Origin: Ridgeia piscesae
Taxonomy: Eukaryota; Annelida; Polychaeta; Sabellida; Siboglinidae
Direction of reading: 5' to 3'
NCBI GenBank assembly: GCA_025642075.2
Contig: JAODUO010000586.1
Span: 62,501 to 126,500 of the forward strand
DNA length: 64,000 nucleotides
Shown: positions 1 through 58,597 of the stretch, piece after piece
Layout: every line of letters starts with the position of its first letter
How positions within the stretch are numbered: the stretch's first letter is position 1
Position numbers and translations under genes: made by a program
The notes under the pieces: model-generated
What the model was told of the DNA's origin: nothing
Seen by the model: only the letters and a program-made list of their open reading frames with translations
Database searches by the model: none

Positions 1-129
1 CTGCAACGGAGGGCATTTTGAAGGGTATGTCATCATGAAAGGTTTACGAGAAAACTATGACCTCAAATGCTTGCATGTGCATTTAGTAGTGGTTCAATTC
101 TTCTCTCCACCATCTGTATGTAATGTATG

Positions 130-332
130 ACATGTGGGGAGCGGTGGTCGCGTGGTAGAGCGCCGGACTGTCAATCGAGGGGACGGTGGTTCAATCCCAC
201 CTACCGCCATTTCGAAACTTAGGCAATTTCGTTCACCCCACATTTGCTTGTGTCTTTCGGAAGAGACGCTAAAAGCCGGTGGCCCCTTTTGTCTGGTGTC
301 TATGCCAGGTGAAGTAAAAGTAAATGTGTAAC
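130..332 (+). mobile_element. tRNA-derived SINE, family A (complete-looking)
   Basis: The head (137-209) is tRNA-like: A-box-like GTGGTAGAGCGCCGG, an anticodon-loop-like CTGTCAA (GTC, Asp-type), and a T-arm GGTGG/CCACC around TTCAATC, ending in TACCGCCA. The stems are imperfect, so this is a retroposon and not a working tRNA. The body contains TCGGAAGAGACGCTAAAAGC and a tail GAAGTAAAAGTAAATG. A second, internally deleted copy is at 58250-58385. Confidence 0.75.
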
Positions 333-3300
333 CTGTGGTGGACTCACTAATTCTAGAGAAGGACAACTCCTGCGTTAGCCCACGTATGAGCTGTTTGGAG
401 GTAAACCACATACGACCTATGATCCAACATGTCTATTTCATTCCCTAGGTGGCACTGCCGTTCCAACTATTTCCCCCTGGTTGTAGTAGCAACAAAATCC
501 ACTCCCACAAAGTATGTTGGGTCTTTGAGAACCTTTGTGACCATATTTATACTACTTTAACATCATCTTACGACACGAAGAACCAAACTCTACACTTTGA
601 ACGGATAACTAAGAACATGCAGGTAATTTTATCACTTTCTTGTCCCTTTGTGTGATTTTATTACAGAAGGAATGATACAACATTGGTCTTTGAATGTGCT
701 ACATATCAGCTTTATTAAGTCCACATTAACAGCAGCTAAGTGGTGCTTGCATGGCTGCACTGGAGAACACGCAACGGAAATATACAGTCGTTTGGTAAAA
801 GCTACACATCTGACACACACATTACACATTTGGTGTGACATAATTACAATGGATGCTAAAAGTATACCTATTCAAACAACGATATCGTGAATGTGCATTT
901 GAACTGTCTCCTAATAAATAAAAATAAATAAAAAATAAATAGCTACAAACTACGTATAATATAAAAACGATTTAGGAAACTGACACAGACAGATAGATAA
1001 ACATTACTTGGTAATATTTACATAAAATCCCGGTCGAGCGTAAAACTGGCATTTCTGACACGTTTGCATTCTACACAATTGACAACACCTGTCATTCAAA
1101 GAAACGCTCAAATTCAAAGCGAATGATTAGTTAAAAAGAAGGATTTGGCATCGAACAAAATCCTCCTATATTTGTGTACATACAAACACATGGTTATATC
1201 AGTCCAGTGTCATACTAAATGAAATACTATGGGTAGAAAAATGTCTACACAGACACAGTTATGTACACGCGTAGGTAGGTTCTTTGTCTCTAGCTTATTT
1301 GGTTTCTAAACATAGTGAAGCATAGCATCTGGAGAAATGAACAGGTATTTGCACGCATGGGTGCACTTGGACACATATGAGCGCACAATTGCTACAGCAG
1401 AGTTCACATGGCAACTAAGTGCACATAAAGTAACATTACATCATCTAAAATATCACACTGCTATCATATCCGACAACTACCAGTATAATCACAGACATCT
1501 GCAAAAAGCTACAATCGAGCAATAAACTTATGGTTGATATACATTCACAATTCAATTTGAAAATAACGTTCACATATATGCATGGTGATTAAAATAAGTA
1601 CGCAAGAACTATAACATCAACATTACTGTGTACAGTTTCGTAACATTTATGACACATTTCAAGGAAGACAATTATTCATGTAATCTTATCGGCAACAAAT
1701 CCTGAAAACTTCCTAACTTTTACAAAATATGCTAAAGCAAGCCAACATGTCACCAAAAAAGATAAACACAACATAGCTCCATTTAAAAAACACTTTTCTT
1801 CTAAAATCCTAATATTTGATAAACAAGTCAACATTATGTTGCTAAAATGTTAAACACAGCATTATTGCATTCTTGCAACAAACTGTTTGCTTTAAAACAA
1901 TATTTCACAAAAGCTTTGTATTGATTTATCAAAAGACATCAACTACCAGTACTTCACTGCTATGACCAAAGTAATATCAACAAAATGTAGAAAACTAGTA
2001 AAGCTTTAATTACTCTATACTGCTTTGATAGTAATAATTTACCTCCAATACATAGAACTACATAGACAAGCTCTTAAAATGCCATATTCAAATATGATAA
2101 TTACTCATTGTATACTACCTGATGTTAGATGACCCAGAAATAAGCTGGTCTTCTGTTGATGTATAATCAAATATACTGCCATGTTTACATTCAAATTGAC
2201 TGCTCCAAGTCATTTTCTAAATACTTAGTAATAAATGCTGTCAATTAGTTGCAAATTTCCAGTTTAATAGATGAAATGCAAAAGAATGGCAGAGACAATA
2301 TGGACATATGTGTATATAGCCATTTGTTAATCTGCAGAGCTATAAATTGGAGGACAAAATATGGAAACCAGTAATCTATTTGTCTTGTTAACCATTAATT
2401 ACACATTAGACCTACACATAAACCTATCAAGTGGAACATGTTATGTTATTAAACATGTATTATATGCACAAAACTAACTTTTCTCAGTGATTTGACACAA
2501 CTGTATAGAACGAGCAGTTGACTGGATTCGCCAAAAACATGAAACCTCCCTAATTGTGTACAAATCTTCAAAGGATCGCCATGACAATATTTCTACAAAC
2601 GATAACCCACCATCAGAGGGTCATTCTTATGGTCACCAATCTTTCGGCCTCACTGCAGAAGTAAACACTGACCCAGCCGCCGAATGAGTTGACAAAAAGA
2701 ACGTCAAGCACAAGACCAGCCACAGCTGTCAGCTGCCGAATCAATACCTTGAGGGATGTAGGATAAAATTATGGATGGCACTTGGCTCTGTGCCGTCCTT
2801 GGCTTCTCAGATATGTCAACAAGTGGGCAGTTGACAGGCAGACAAGCTGTCTGCACCTGGTGACGCGTCATCAGCTGTGACATGTCATCAGCTGTGACAT
2901 GACAGCATCAGGACACGAGGCATATGCCAATTGTCACAGAGAGAAACCAAGACAGTCTGGAACTCTGACACACTCTTGAACTGTTCACATGCAGAATTTA
3001 AAGAATCCCTGTCACTTCTGTTTCAAATTGTGGGTTAGGAACAAGAAACATCAATGGTATTTTCTGTTCGTGCACCTCTCCAAATACCAATTACTGGTAA
3101 TCCCGACGGTTAAATATTGTTGACGTTTTTTTGTTTACAACATGACAATGTTGTGGATTATTAAATGCATTTTGGCAGGCAGTATTAATTCAACATATTC
3201 TTCTACTAAGAATGGAACAAAAATTTAATAAGGAATGGACATTGTACGATACCCTCTGAACCATTTATAATAATGCATTTCCTGACAAACAGATACATCT

Positions 3301-4399
3301 TTGGTATCTCTTAATATGTCCACAAACAACTCAAGTTTGATGATGTTACAATGGTGTCAGTGTGAATTTGTGGAACATTTATGAGTCTGGATATAATTTT
3401 TTATCGTAATATGTCATAAACTAGACATTTTGTCATTTTTAAAATGTTTGGAAAATGAGGTATTGCTTCACTTACGGTTTTCCAACTAATTCGAGGTGGA
3501 AGAATGTTTTAAATGAACTGTTAAATCGGATATTTCATGTTTACGTCTATATCCAAAGATGTAATAACTTGTCCATCAATAACAGTGGTGAAATAAATAT
3601 TATCAATAATTACAGGAAGTAATTTTTAACCTATCCAAACATAGCAAATATTCGCGTACATGTAACGTACGATCATGACCACAATGCTCAACATTTCTGT
3701 AGAACTCGTCTGCAATTATACGCCTTGTGTACTTTCATCTGATGGCGTTCTCTTCATCATATAATCCTGTTAAATCACACATATCAACTGACAAATGGCG
3801 GCAAACGAAGCGATCATCACTCACGTTACATCCAAACGGAATCACGACTTTCAGTGAACTGTTCACGCCATAGAGATCGCGTGCACTGATGCCACGGCCT
3901 CTTAAACATGTCCACACTTGACGACAAACCCATGTTTCAAATCATATACGACACAATGGGATCGGCGTTTCTTGAATAATTCATGATTACCACCAAGACA
4001 ATTGATGGAGCTACATTAGCTGGGCTTTCCAGGATGTTGACGTTTTCTGAGAATCCGCAGTCGTCAAAGGCATGTAGGCTGCGTATGCGCGCCACGACAT
4101 AGAAAAATAGGTAGGTACAGATTATTCATCTATTCAACGGCCGCACAACATTAAGTCTAATTCACCAAAGGTCCATTAGCTGCATAGCAAAATGTCATCA
4201 CTCAAACGCAAGCGACCTGTCAAAAAGCAACGTCGCTATGTGAAAATATCAGGTCCTTGTAGCGAGGTGAGGGAGGGGAAGTATAGGGATAGGGGAGACA
4301 GTCGGGCTAATGGGAAGATATCATACTTTTGTCTTTGTTTTTACAAAGGTTGTGTGATAACATTAATATACATGATCACACTCTGGCAATCAGCATTGG

Positions 4400-4965
4400 G
4401 ATATCAGTGACAACACCAATATCATTGATGACACTGTTGAGAATTACTACTACGGTACCAATGATAAACCGATATCAATGACAACAATGTTTGCAATTAA
4501 AATGGCCAATAGTTTAGCAATGACAATGCTGATATCATTGACCACTATTGATAATGACCAGATGGATATCGACAGTGATACCGTTATCAATGACCACTGA
4601 CAACTCATAATATTTGTATATGGTTGGCAATAGCCCTGACACTGATATCAATGACAACAATGCTGACAAATACCAAATGGATATCAATGACACATGTTAT
4701 GTCAGCGAGAACACTTGTCACCAGCAATAATGACCACACTGGTGACAAATACCAATGGACACCAATGATGACAAATGTTATGTCACAAGAACACTTGTCA
4801 CCAGCAATTATGACCACACTGGTGACAAATGCCAATGGACACTAATAATGACACATATTGTATCAGCGAGTATATTCATCAACATTAACAATGACCAGAC
4901 TGGCGACAATGATCTCATTGACATTTCGGCCACCTGACCGACCATATTTAGTGATGGTATAGTCA
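4400..4965. repeat. degenerate minisatellite rich in ATGACNACA words
   Basis: Words such as ATATCAATGACAACA and GACCACACTGGTGACAAATR recur at irregular spacing, with a clearer roughly 90-bp duplication between about 4728 and 4850. It looks like an old, diverged tandem array just beyond the stop codon, so it may be transcribed as 3'UTR. Confidence 0.55.
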
Positions 4966-5202
4966 TCAATGACCACACTCTTGACACAAAGTGACATGAT
5001 ATCTTGTCACATGGGACCCTTGCTGAGAAGACAATAGGCATGCACTGTGACAAAGAACATGACACCTTGGTCTTATCTTAACACAGTGTCAGTGGACCCA
5101 AAACCCTGGTAGTCCACCGGTCCATCTGTCATCGGGGTCCTCGATCTATCATGACCCTGATCTGTCTATGTACACGAAAAACAGGAGCCAAGAGTACTCT
5201 GC

Positions 5203-51838
<46,636 letters not shown>

Positions 51839-52872
51839 TCCGTTGTCAAATTCACGTGTCTGTCGGCTTTCACATCTGCAGGTCAAGTGTGTGTGTAGGA
51901 AACATCAGAACCTTGATTCTGTTTCTTCCTATAAAAACATTGTTCACAAGCCGTTAGCTTAAGAAGATAATGACATGCACATAATTAGGACATCACAATA
52001 TATCTTACTTAAAATACAAAACATGTTCGAATTCCAATACAAATTCAGACTACAAAACTCCATACAAAATCGCAGTGTTTACACTAGTTTTAGGTTTGGT
52101 GTTTGCATATTTGGATCAAATTTTTGCTGTGTGAATCCCGTTTTTATAGACCCATGAAGTTCTAAGCTCCCTTTATTAAACCCAAATGGCAAATGCAAAC
52201 ACTTGAGTTGATACTGTTTGTAAAGAATTGGTCCAGTTTCTTTAAAAAACGGCTTATTCCATTAACTACGACAATCACCAATAGTTTCACCTAGCCGTAG
52301 TGAAAAAATAATGCATTCATCCAAACTGGATAATATTTAATCCATTCTATTAAATACTCTGTATATCGAATCATTTCTTACACTGCAACAAACGAACCTG
52401 GGCGATAATAGGGTGCACTGTCTAAGATATTCAATAATTGACGTCTGACGTCTTTGCCTGAGATTGCTTTGACGCAAGCTATTCTTTACAAGCATTACAA
52501 TATACACACCTCAGTATCAGCTTGTATGCTTATGTCATGGCACGTATTATGCCTGCAACAAATTTGTTTATTAAACGATTGGTGTAAAATAAATGCGAAA
52601 TATCCCATTTTTGCCGCGATGAGTCAATATCCTTCTCCCGTTTTCTGACAGACAACTCGGCGACTGAGGCTGGGCCGAAGATTAGTAAGAACCGCCCTAT
52701 AATATTATATCGTACCTCCTAGTGATTATCCCTCATTATACCAAACGCGAACCAGCATGACATGGAAACATAATATAGACTATAACAATCCCGTACTTAC
52801 CACAGAAACGAAGAACGTACTATTTATCCAAAGTAAATGCTTGGATTCGTTTATCATAACAAATGGACTTAC

Positions 52873-53000
52873 GTCCGTTCGCGCAGTACACATGCGCAAT
52901 CATTCGCTGCCAATCATCCGAGACGCTTTGTATCCACGACTCCCGTTAGGTGGAGCCACTATTTTTGCTGCCATTTGAATCTATTGTATGAAATCTGTAC
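52873..53000 (-). other. probable 5'UTR exon 1 and transcription start region of the SCHIP1-like gene
   Basis: On the minus strand a strong donor (GAC, then GTAAGTCC) ends at 52873. The frame that would join exon 2 meets a TGA upstream and has no ATG, so the exon would be non-coding, which fits a start codon inside exon 2. An upstream ATG in CAAATGGCAGC resembles a YY1-type start-site context and opens a short uORF that stops within the exon. The 5' boundary is a guess. There is no transcript evidence. Confidence 0.4.
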
Positions 53001-53507
53001 ATTTATATGTCGGAATGACAACTACGCGAGTATGGAACCCCGGCATGGGGAAATCAATGGGTCATAACCATTCCACACACCAAACGTTCCATACTGATTT
53101 CGAAACACGCAAAACTGCCGACAGGCCGCCGGTCTTTAATAGTGGCGCCACGCACGGTGAACAATAAACCAACGAAACTAGGATTACCGCCTTCTGTTTC
53201 TTATGATTATAATAGCGGTTAAATGATTTATTCGATAGTTGCTTCGACGTGCGTGGCGCTATGATTAAACGAGCTAGTGGCACAGTAACACAAGTAATCA
53301 GACTAGTATGGAGAAGTAAAATGTCAACGGATGAACTAATATAAATCTCGTAACTAGATGGGGGCCACTTGCAAATGTGATTCATGCTCGGTGAATATTG
53401 TGGATTCACGAATTCATACGTTTAGTGGAGTTTGGTTACGCGCGAACTGACTGCTTGCTTAATGAGAGGGACGGGGATTTATGGACGAAGGGATAGGGAG
53501 AATAAGA

Positions 53508-53513
53508 GGAGAG

Positions 53514-53577
<64 letters not shown>

Positions 53578-53704
53578 AGGGAGAGGAGAGGAGAGGGAGA
53601 GGGAGAGGAGAGGGAGAGGGAGAGGGAGAGGGAGAGGGAGAGGGAGAGGGAGAGGTAGAGGGAGAGGGAGAGGGAGAGGGAGAGGGAGAGGGAGAGGGAG
53701 AGGT
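53508..53704. repeat. (GA)n followed by (GGGAGA)n homopurine tract
   Basis: About 65 bp of GA, then about 20 hexamers AGGGAG with few exceptions (one AGGTAG). It is a purine-only strand of almost 200 bp, about 500-600 bp upstream of the probable SCHIP1-like start site. Confidence 0.95.
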
Positions 53705-54063
53705 ATACTAGAAAGAAAACAATTAAAACATACACAAGGTTTCTCACATTTATATAGTAAATCAAATTATTGATTGATTACATTTTAGTGACTATCTGTT
53801 ATGCTAATTGTCATCTGCCAGTGAATCCCTTATGGACCAACTGTTTAAAAACCATATAGCATGTCATATACCGCATAAAGTATACAGTCACGATACCGAG
53901 CCATACAGTGCATATGGTACAAAACTGTATTCATAAGCACACCAAGTCTATTGTATTACCCATCTTTCTCTGGAGCCTATGTTTCTCCCCACGGACTGTC
54001 TCGTCATAGTTCTGGACTTCTAGAATCGTTTATGCTACACATGTGTGCATACATGCGTGCATG

Positions 54064-54112
<49 letters not shown>

Positions 54113-54120
54113 CTAACAAG
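53705..54120. other. intergenic, with (TG)n at 54067-54110
   Basis: The only feature is the TG run. It abuts the 3' end of the LINE fragment that follows on the minus strand. Confidence 0.6.
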
Positions 54121-54123
54121 ATT

Positions 54124-55025
54124 TAACAAGATTGCCACCTAGAGATTCAACTCTAGATGGCAGGTGGACTAGGAAGCCATTTGGCTTATCGAGAGTCCAA
54201 CCTATCTATCTTAGTATACCCCGCCCTTCTTAGGTATATGTCGATTTTATTTTTGAATATATTAACACTACTAGCACCTACACAATCAGCTGATAATCTG
54301 TTCCATTTGTTTACTGTTCTTTGTGAAAATTAAAAAATTCTAATATCTAGTCTACACTGCTTCTTTGCTAATGTAACTCCATGTCCTCTAGTCCTTTTCT
54401 CTTCCTTGACTGTGAAAAAAAATTATTTCTGTTAATATTTTCATATCCATTCAATATTTTAAACACCTCAATCTGATCTCCTCTCAATCTTCTGGTTTCT
54501 AGTGTTGTTAAACCACAATCTTTTACACGCATTTCATAACTAATATTCCTGAGTTTTGATATCATTTTGGTTGCTCTCCTTTGTACTCTTTCTAGCATAT
54601 CAATATCCTTCTTGCGATATGGCCTCCATGCTTGTATACAATATTCTAAGTGAGGCCTAACTATTGTTTTATAAAGCGGTATTATTAGTTCTTTTTCTTT
54701 GTACACTATATTTCGCCTAATTAATCCAAGAATTTGGTTTCCCTTCGCTGTTGCAATTCCACACTGCTCTGATACCTTCATGTCAGCACTAATAGTTAAC
54801 CCTAAGACCTTTTCCTTTAAGGTAGTATTTAGTACAGTACCACCCATTGTATATTGTGCACCTTCATTCCCATGTCCTGTGTGAAGGCACTTACACTTTC
54901 CAAAATTAAACAGCATTTGCCACTTCTCAGACCATTCTATCAACTTATTAAGATCATCTTGTAAATGCTGTCTATCTGCATCACTTTTAATTTTCCTAAA
55001 CACTTCTGTGTCGTCCGCAAACTTC

Positions 55026-55027
<2 letters not shown>
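54124..55027 (-). mobile_element. CR1/L2-like LINE fragment, intact C-terminal RT frame of 219 codons
   Basis: On the minus strand an open frame begins KFADDTEVF, the catalytic (Y/F)ADD box, and continues with KVLGLTISADMKVS, PLYKTIVRPHLEYCIQAWRP, LERVQRRATKMI and RLRGDQIEVFKILNG, then stops at 54368. These motifs and their order fit CR1/L2-type RT. Everything 5' of the FADD box is missing; the break is at the edge of an (AG)n run. The 3'UTR extends to about 54124. It is a dead copy despite the long frame. Confidence 0.88.
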
Positions 55028-55103
<76 letters not shown>

Positions 55104-55110
55104 GGAGATG
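55027..55110. repeat. (AG)n microsatellite at the LINE break
   Basis: About 70 bp of AG followed by GGAGAGAGGGAGATGAGG. It directly adjoins the truncated LINE. Confidence 0.95.
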
Positions 55111-57240
55111 AGGAGGTGAAAAAGGAGGGTGATATATTCAGATTAAGGTTGTGTTAGCGGTCAGTGTTAGGTTGAAAACTTGAGAAGATTGTGCGTAGAT
55201 TGAGGGATGGCATAAGCAATGTGCCCTGTTATATGACGCGAATGTGTAAAGTAAAAGGCAACACCAGGAGTGTCCACTAAAGGGGGGGGGGGATTTTTCA
55301 ACATATGCAAAATGGCGCTTCACGAGCGGCCACCACTGGGGCAACACCCCCCCCCCCGATCGTCCCGAAAATATACTGGTGGATTCCATGCAACTACGCA
55401 CATTCCTGTGATGTAGTACAACTGTCCCTACCGGTTATTTACGCGTTACACTTGCATCATGTTCACGTTCTTAACAGTCCTATTATATATAAAGCAACAT
55501 ATTCCACACCTCCCTTGCGTGAGTTCACTTCCGATGTAAGTGAGTGGAGTCTGTTAATTGCATTATAATTATAAGCCGGCGGTCGGTTTGAAACTGGCGC
55601 GAGAGACCATCACATAAAATTATTGTAAATGGTCAAGAACCACAGAAAATTAATAAAATATTCTGTCAGACCACAGACAGCGATCTTAACTTGGAGCGGA
55701 CAATCATGTCTGACCAGATTTCGTTTTTTATGTGAGTTTTCTCCACGGAATTGGTCTAGCCTATAACTCAGACGGAAGATACTTTGTTTTGAGTTCTGCT
55801 TTGCATTCAGAGACAATTTTGTCGACGTCGGACTGATTTTACGAATTGGCACGCATTTTCTGTTGTAAACAAAACTAGCATTTATTACTAAAAAAATGAT
55901 CAAATGTCACAGGGAATAAACGATTTCTTTAAACAGTTTGTTCTAGCTAATGGCTGTTTCTATTCACAAAGCATCGATCTATGTGACGAGAGTTTCTGGA
56001 AAGCTGCATTCAGTGGAAGTGCCGATTCGTTGTCCTTGAATATTTTAGCAGCTCCAAGTGTAACATGATGTAGGACTGTTTCATGTATTATGGTTTGAAA
56101 TCGTTAAATCGTAGAACCATCCAATTGACCACAATTTTTTCAACACACTAACCAAAAATGCCCGGCGCAGGCATAACACGCACTATAATGTAAAAAAAAA
56201 ATGTTTAGGTAGGGTTGCCGCGCCTTACATACAGAAAATTACGGGAGGGACGCAGGATGCAATACTTATCTCATAAGTACAGAATATTCCGTATTTTAGG
56301 GGACGGGTGGTAATCCTAGTTTTAGGGTTTTCATTTACAACTAGTGTTTGCACCGTCATACATAAGACATAACAAATTATTCACTCAAAGTCAAACAACA
56401 GTCAGAGATTTGTTACAATCTCGCCAATACTAGCCAGACGCAATAGGCTGGCGGTGAACGAGTTTGTTTTAGCTGTGCAGCTAAACACGTTAAGCTGCTT
56501 CCAGAATAACGTAAGTATTCATCTGTGATTTGGTGTGAATTTATCTATTCTTCTTTTAACATACTTCTTCCAGCTACTGTTACAGTATTCGCGACGAAAA
56601 GATGATTGCTAACGTTTGCGCTAGCGGCGCGCTACGAATTTGGACATGTCGCGCGCAGAAACTATAGTCTTTTGTATAAATGTGGTTACGGTGAGACATA
56701 TACATTGTGAATGGCGCCGTTCTGCACCAAAATGTAGTGGAACTTGATAGTTTGTTTAATTAAACGGTAATTACTGTAATGGTAACTTAATTATCTATCG
56801 CATGCGGGAATGAGAAACGGTGTCACTTGAAATCTGAGACAATTCGAACATATGATTGATCCGTGCCGCTGCGTGTATTTTTTTCTGCTGGATACGAATG
56901 CTGGCAAACATGTATATCGACAAGCACACTGCGAGTGCATAACAATAATATTATACTTATTACTGCTAAACTAATAGTAATAATTTATTTCCATCGACCG
57001 TGGAAAAGCGGGGCAACTGGGCAATTATCCCCTGTAATTTCGGTGGGTGGGTGGCAGACATACAGTGATCTGATCCCCAGTAAAGAAGAAGTTACGAAGA
57101 GACGGCTGCGAAAATGTGTCTATGGCGCGCGCACACACGCACGCGCGCGCACCCACGCATACATACGGGTGCACGTGTTCCTTGTTTTAGTAAATTAAAT
57201 TAATAACAAGCTATTTGATTTTGTTTGGTTGATTTTCGTG
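55111..57240. other. intergenic, no feature recognised
   Basis: It contains two homopolymers, G9 near 55281 and C9 near 55350, which with the sequence between could pair. Short CpG-containing patches occur near 56580-56660 and 57120-57150. I see no gene. Confidence 0.5.
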
Positions 57241-57264
57241 TTATTTTGAACTCGTGGGTACGTG

Positions 57265-57527
<263 letters not shown>

Positions 57528-57619
57528 TGCGTGCGGCGTGCGTGCGTGCGTGCGTGCGCTGTGCGTATGCGCGTGCTGTCGTGTATGTGTCTGCGTACAT
57601 GTGCGTGCGCGCATGTTTG

Positions 57620-58240
57620 TGCATTATTATATCAATCTTAAATGTCCTCCTAAACACGTCTTTGTTACGTGACAACTACACGTGAATTTGGATGGATCTG
57701 TTTTGCCTGACGGTGATCAATCGGAATTTGTTAACTGGTGTGAAGTACGGCTGTGTAATAATTGCTTCCACATCCACGTCGTGTCTTCAATATAAGTGGT
57801 CACATCACAGCTCTTGGACAACTTCAACAGCGCAAACTCATAACCACCCCGGCTCGGAGCACGTACACTGGCGACACCGACTAACCAACCGTGTTCGCAT
57901 TCTTGAATAGGGATGCACCACCAACATGGAGCCGGCCTGGTAAAGGAGAGTTCAGTCAGTCATTGGCGATTCTTGACGAACCCGTTTAAAATAACTTGGC
58001 GATCCAAGTTTGTGTCGCGCCCTGATGTTGCATGAAACCGTTCGATTACGTTCTCTTCGCTTGTGTGGTAAGCAACAACAGTGGTTTCTATCGTTTGGGA
58101 CTATCGTTTGAATAAAACCTGACTGAATATGTATCGGCATTCGTAGAAGTCTCAGGTCTCAGGTGGTTTCCTCCAAACAGCCCAAACCAGGGCCAACGCA
58201 GGAATTGTTTCCTTCTCTTGAATTAGTAAGTCCACTACAA
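57620..58240. other. intergenic, no feature recognised
   Basis: Ordinary sequence with short chance frames only. Confidence 0.5.
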
Positions 58241-58249
58241 GTAATTACA

Positions 58250-58385
58250 CATTTACCCCCTGTGTGGGATATTTTACTTCCCCGGCATAGACACCAGATA
58301 GGAGGGACCACCGGCTTTTAGTGTCTCATCCGAAAGACACAGGCAAATGTGCCCGACCACCGCTCCCACAAGTCGCAACGAAGTG
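58250..58385 (-). mobile_element. tRNA-derived SINE family A, internally deleted copy
   Basis: On the minus strand: GGGAGCGGTGGTCG, then directly GGCACATTTGCCTGTGTCTT, TCGGATGAGACACTAAAAGC, TCTGGTGTCTATGCC and GGGGAAGTAAAAT. It aligns to 130-332 but lacks about 80 bp covering most of the tRNA-like head. Confidence 0.7.
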
Positions 58386-58440
58386 AGCATTGGGGCAGGG
58401 TTGAGTCGTAGCTTCAGCGCTGCCCTGTCGTTTACTTACT

Positions 58441-58480
58441 GTGAGAGAACGGAATGGAGGGAGCTGATGACAGCGTTTTG
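58441..58480 (+). mobile_element. short LINE 3' scrap
   Basis: GAACGGAATGGAGGGAGCTG resembles GAGGAATGGAGGGAGCTGG at the 3' end of the RT fragment at 47640-48290. It is short, so homology is only suggestive. Confidence 0.35.
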
Positions 58481-58597
58481 CGGTAATGTTCCAACATGTC
58501 GCTGATGTCTGATTTACTACTTCGGCCCCACCCTCTGCGACACCGGGAGATGTCTCGTTTAGTCCGGCTTGTGCCTTGTATCTTTCTTTAATTACGC

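Larger units (their letters stand above)
1..5202. other. 3'UTR and downstream flank of the SCHIP1-like gene
   Basis: No gene is recognisable here. It contains the 5'-most SINE (130-332), an A/T-rich stretch near 915-950, a short duplication of CATCAGCTGTGACATG near 2868-2903, and the degenerate repeat at 4400-4960. A somewhat less AT-rich patch at 3720-4120 has a short minus-strand open frame that I do not trust. How far the 3'UTR extends is unknown. Confidence 0.5.

Noticed and set aside
137..209. Functional tRNA-Asp
   Set aside because: The anticodon-loop-like CTGTCAA and T-arm are present, but the anticodon stem is broken and the acceptor is imperfect. The same body recurs at 58250, so it is a SINE head.
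3735..3917. Minus-strand frame with a donor-like GTAAC/GTGAGT, possible first exon of another gene
   Set aside because: The frame runs through the donor, the candidate ATG frame stops at once, and no family motif is visible.
53432..53773. Glu-Arg and Gly-Arg-rich frame
   Set aside because: Translation of the homopurine repeat.
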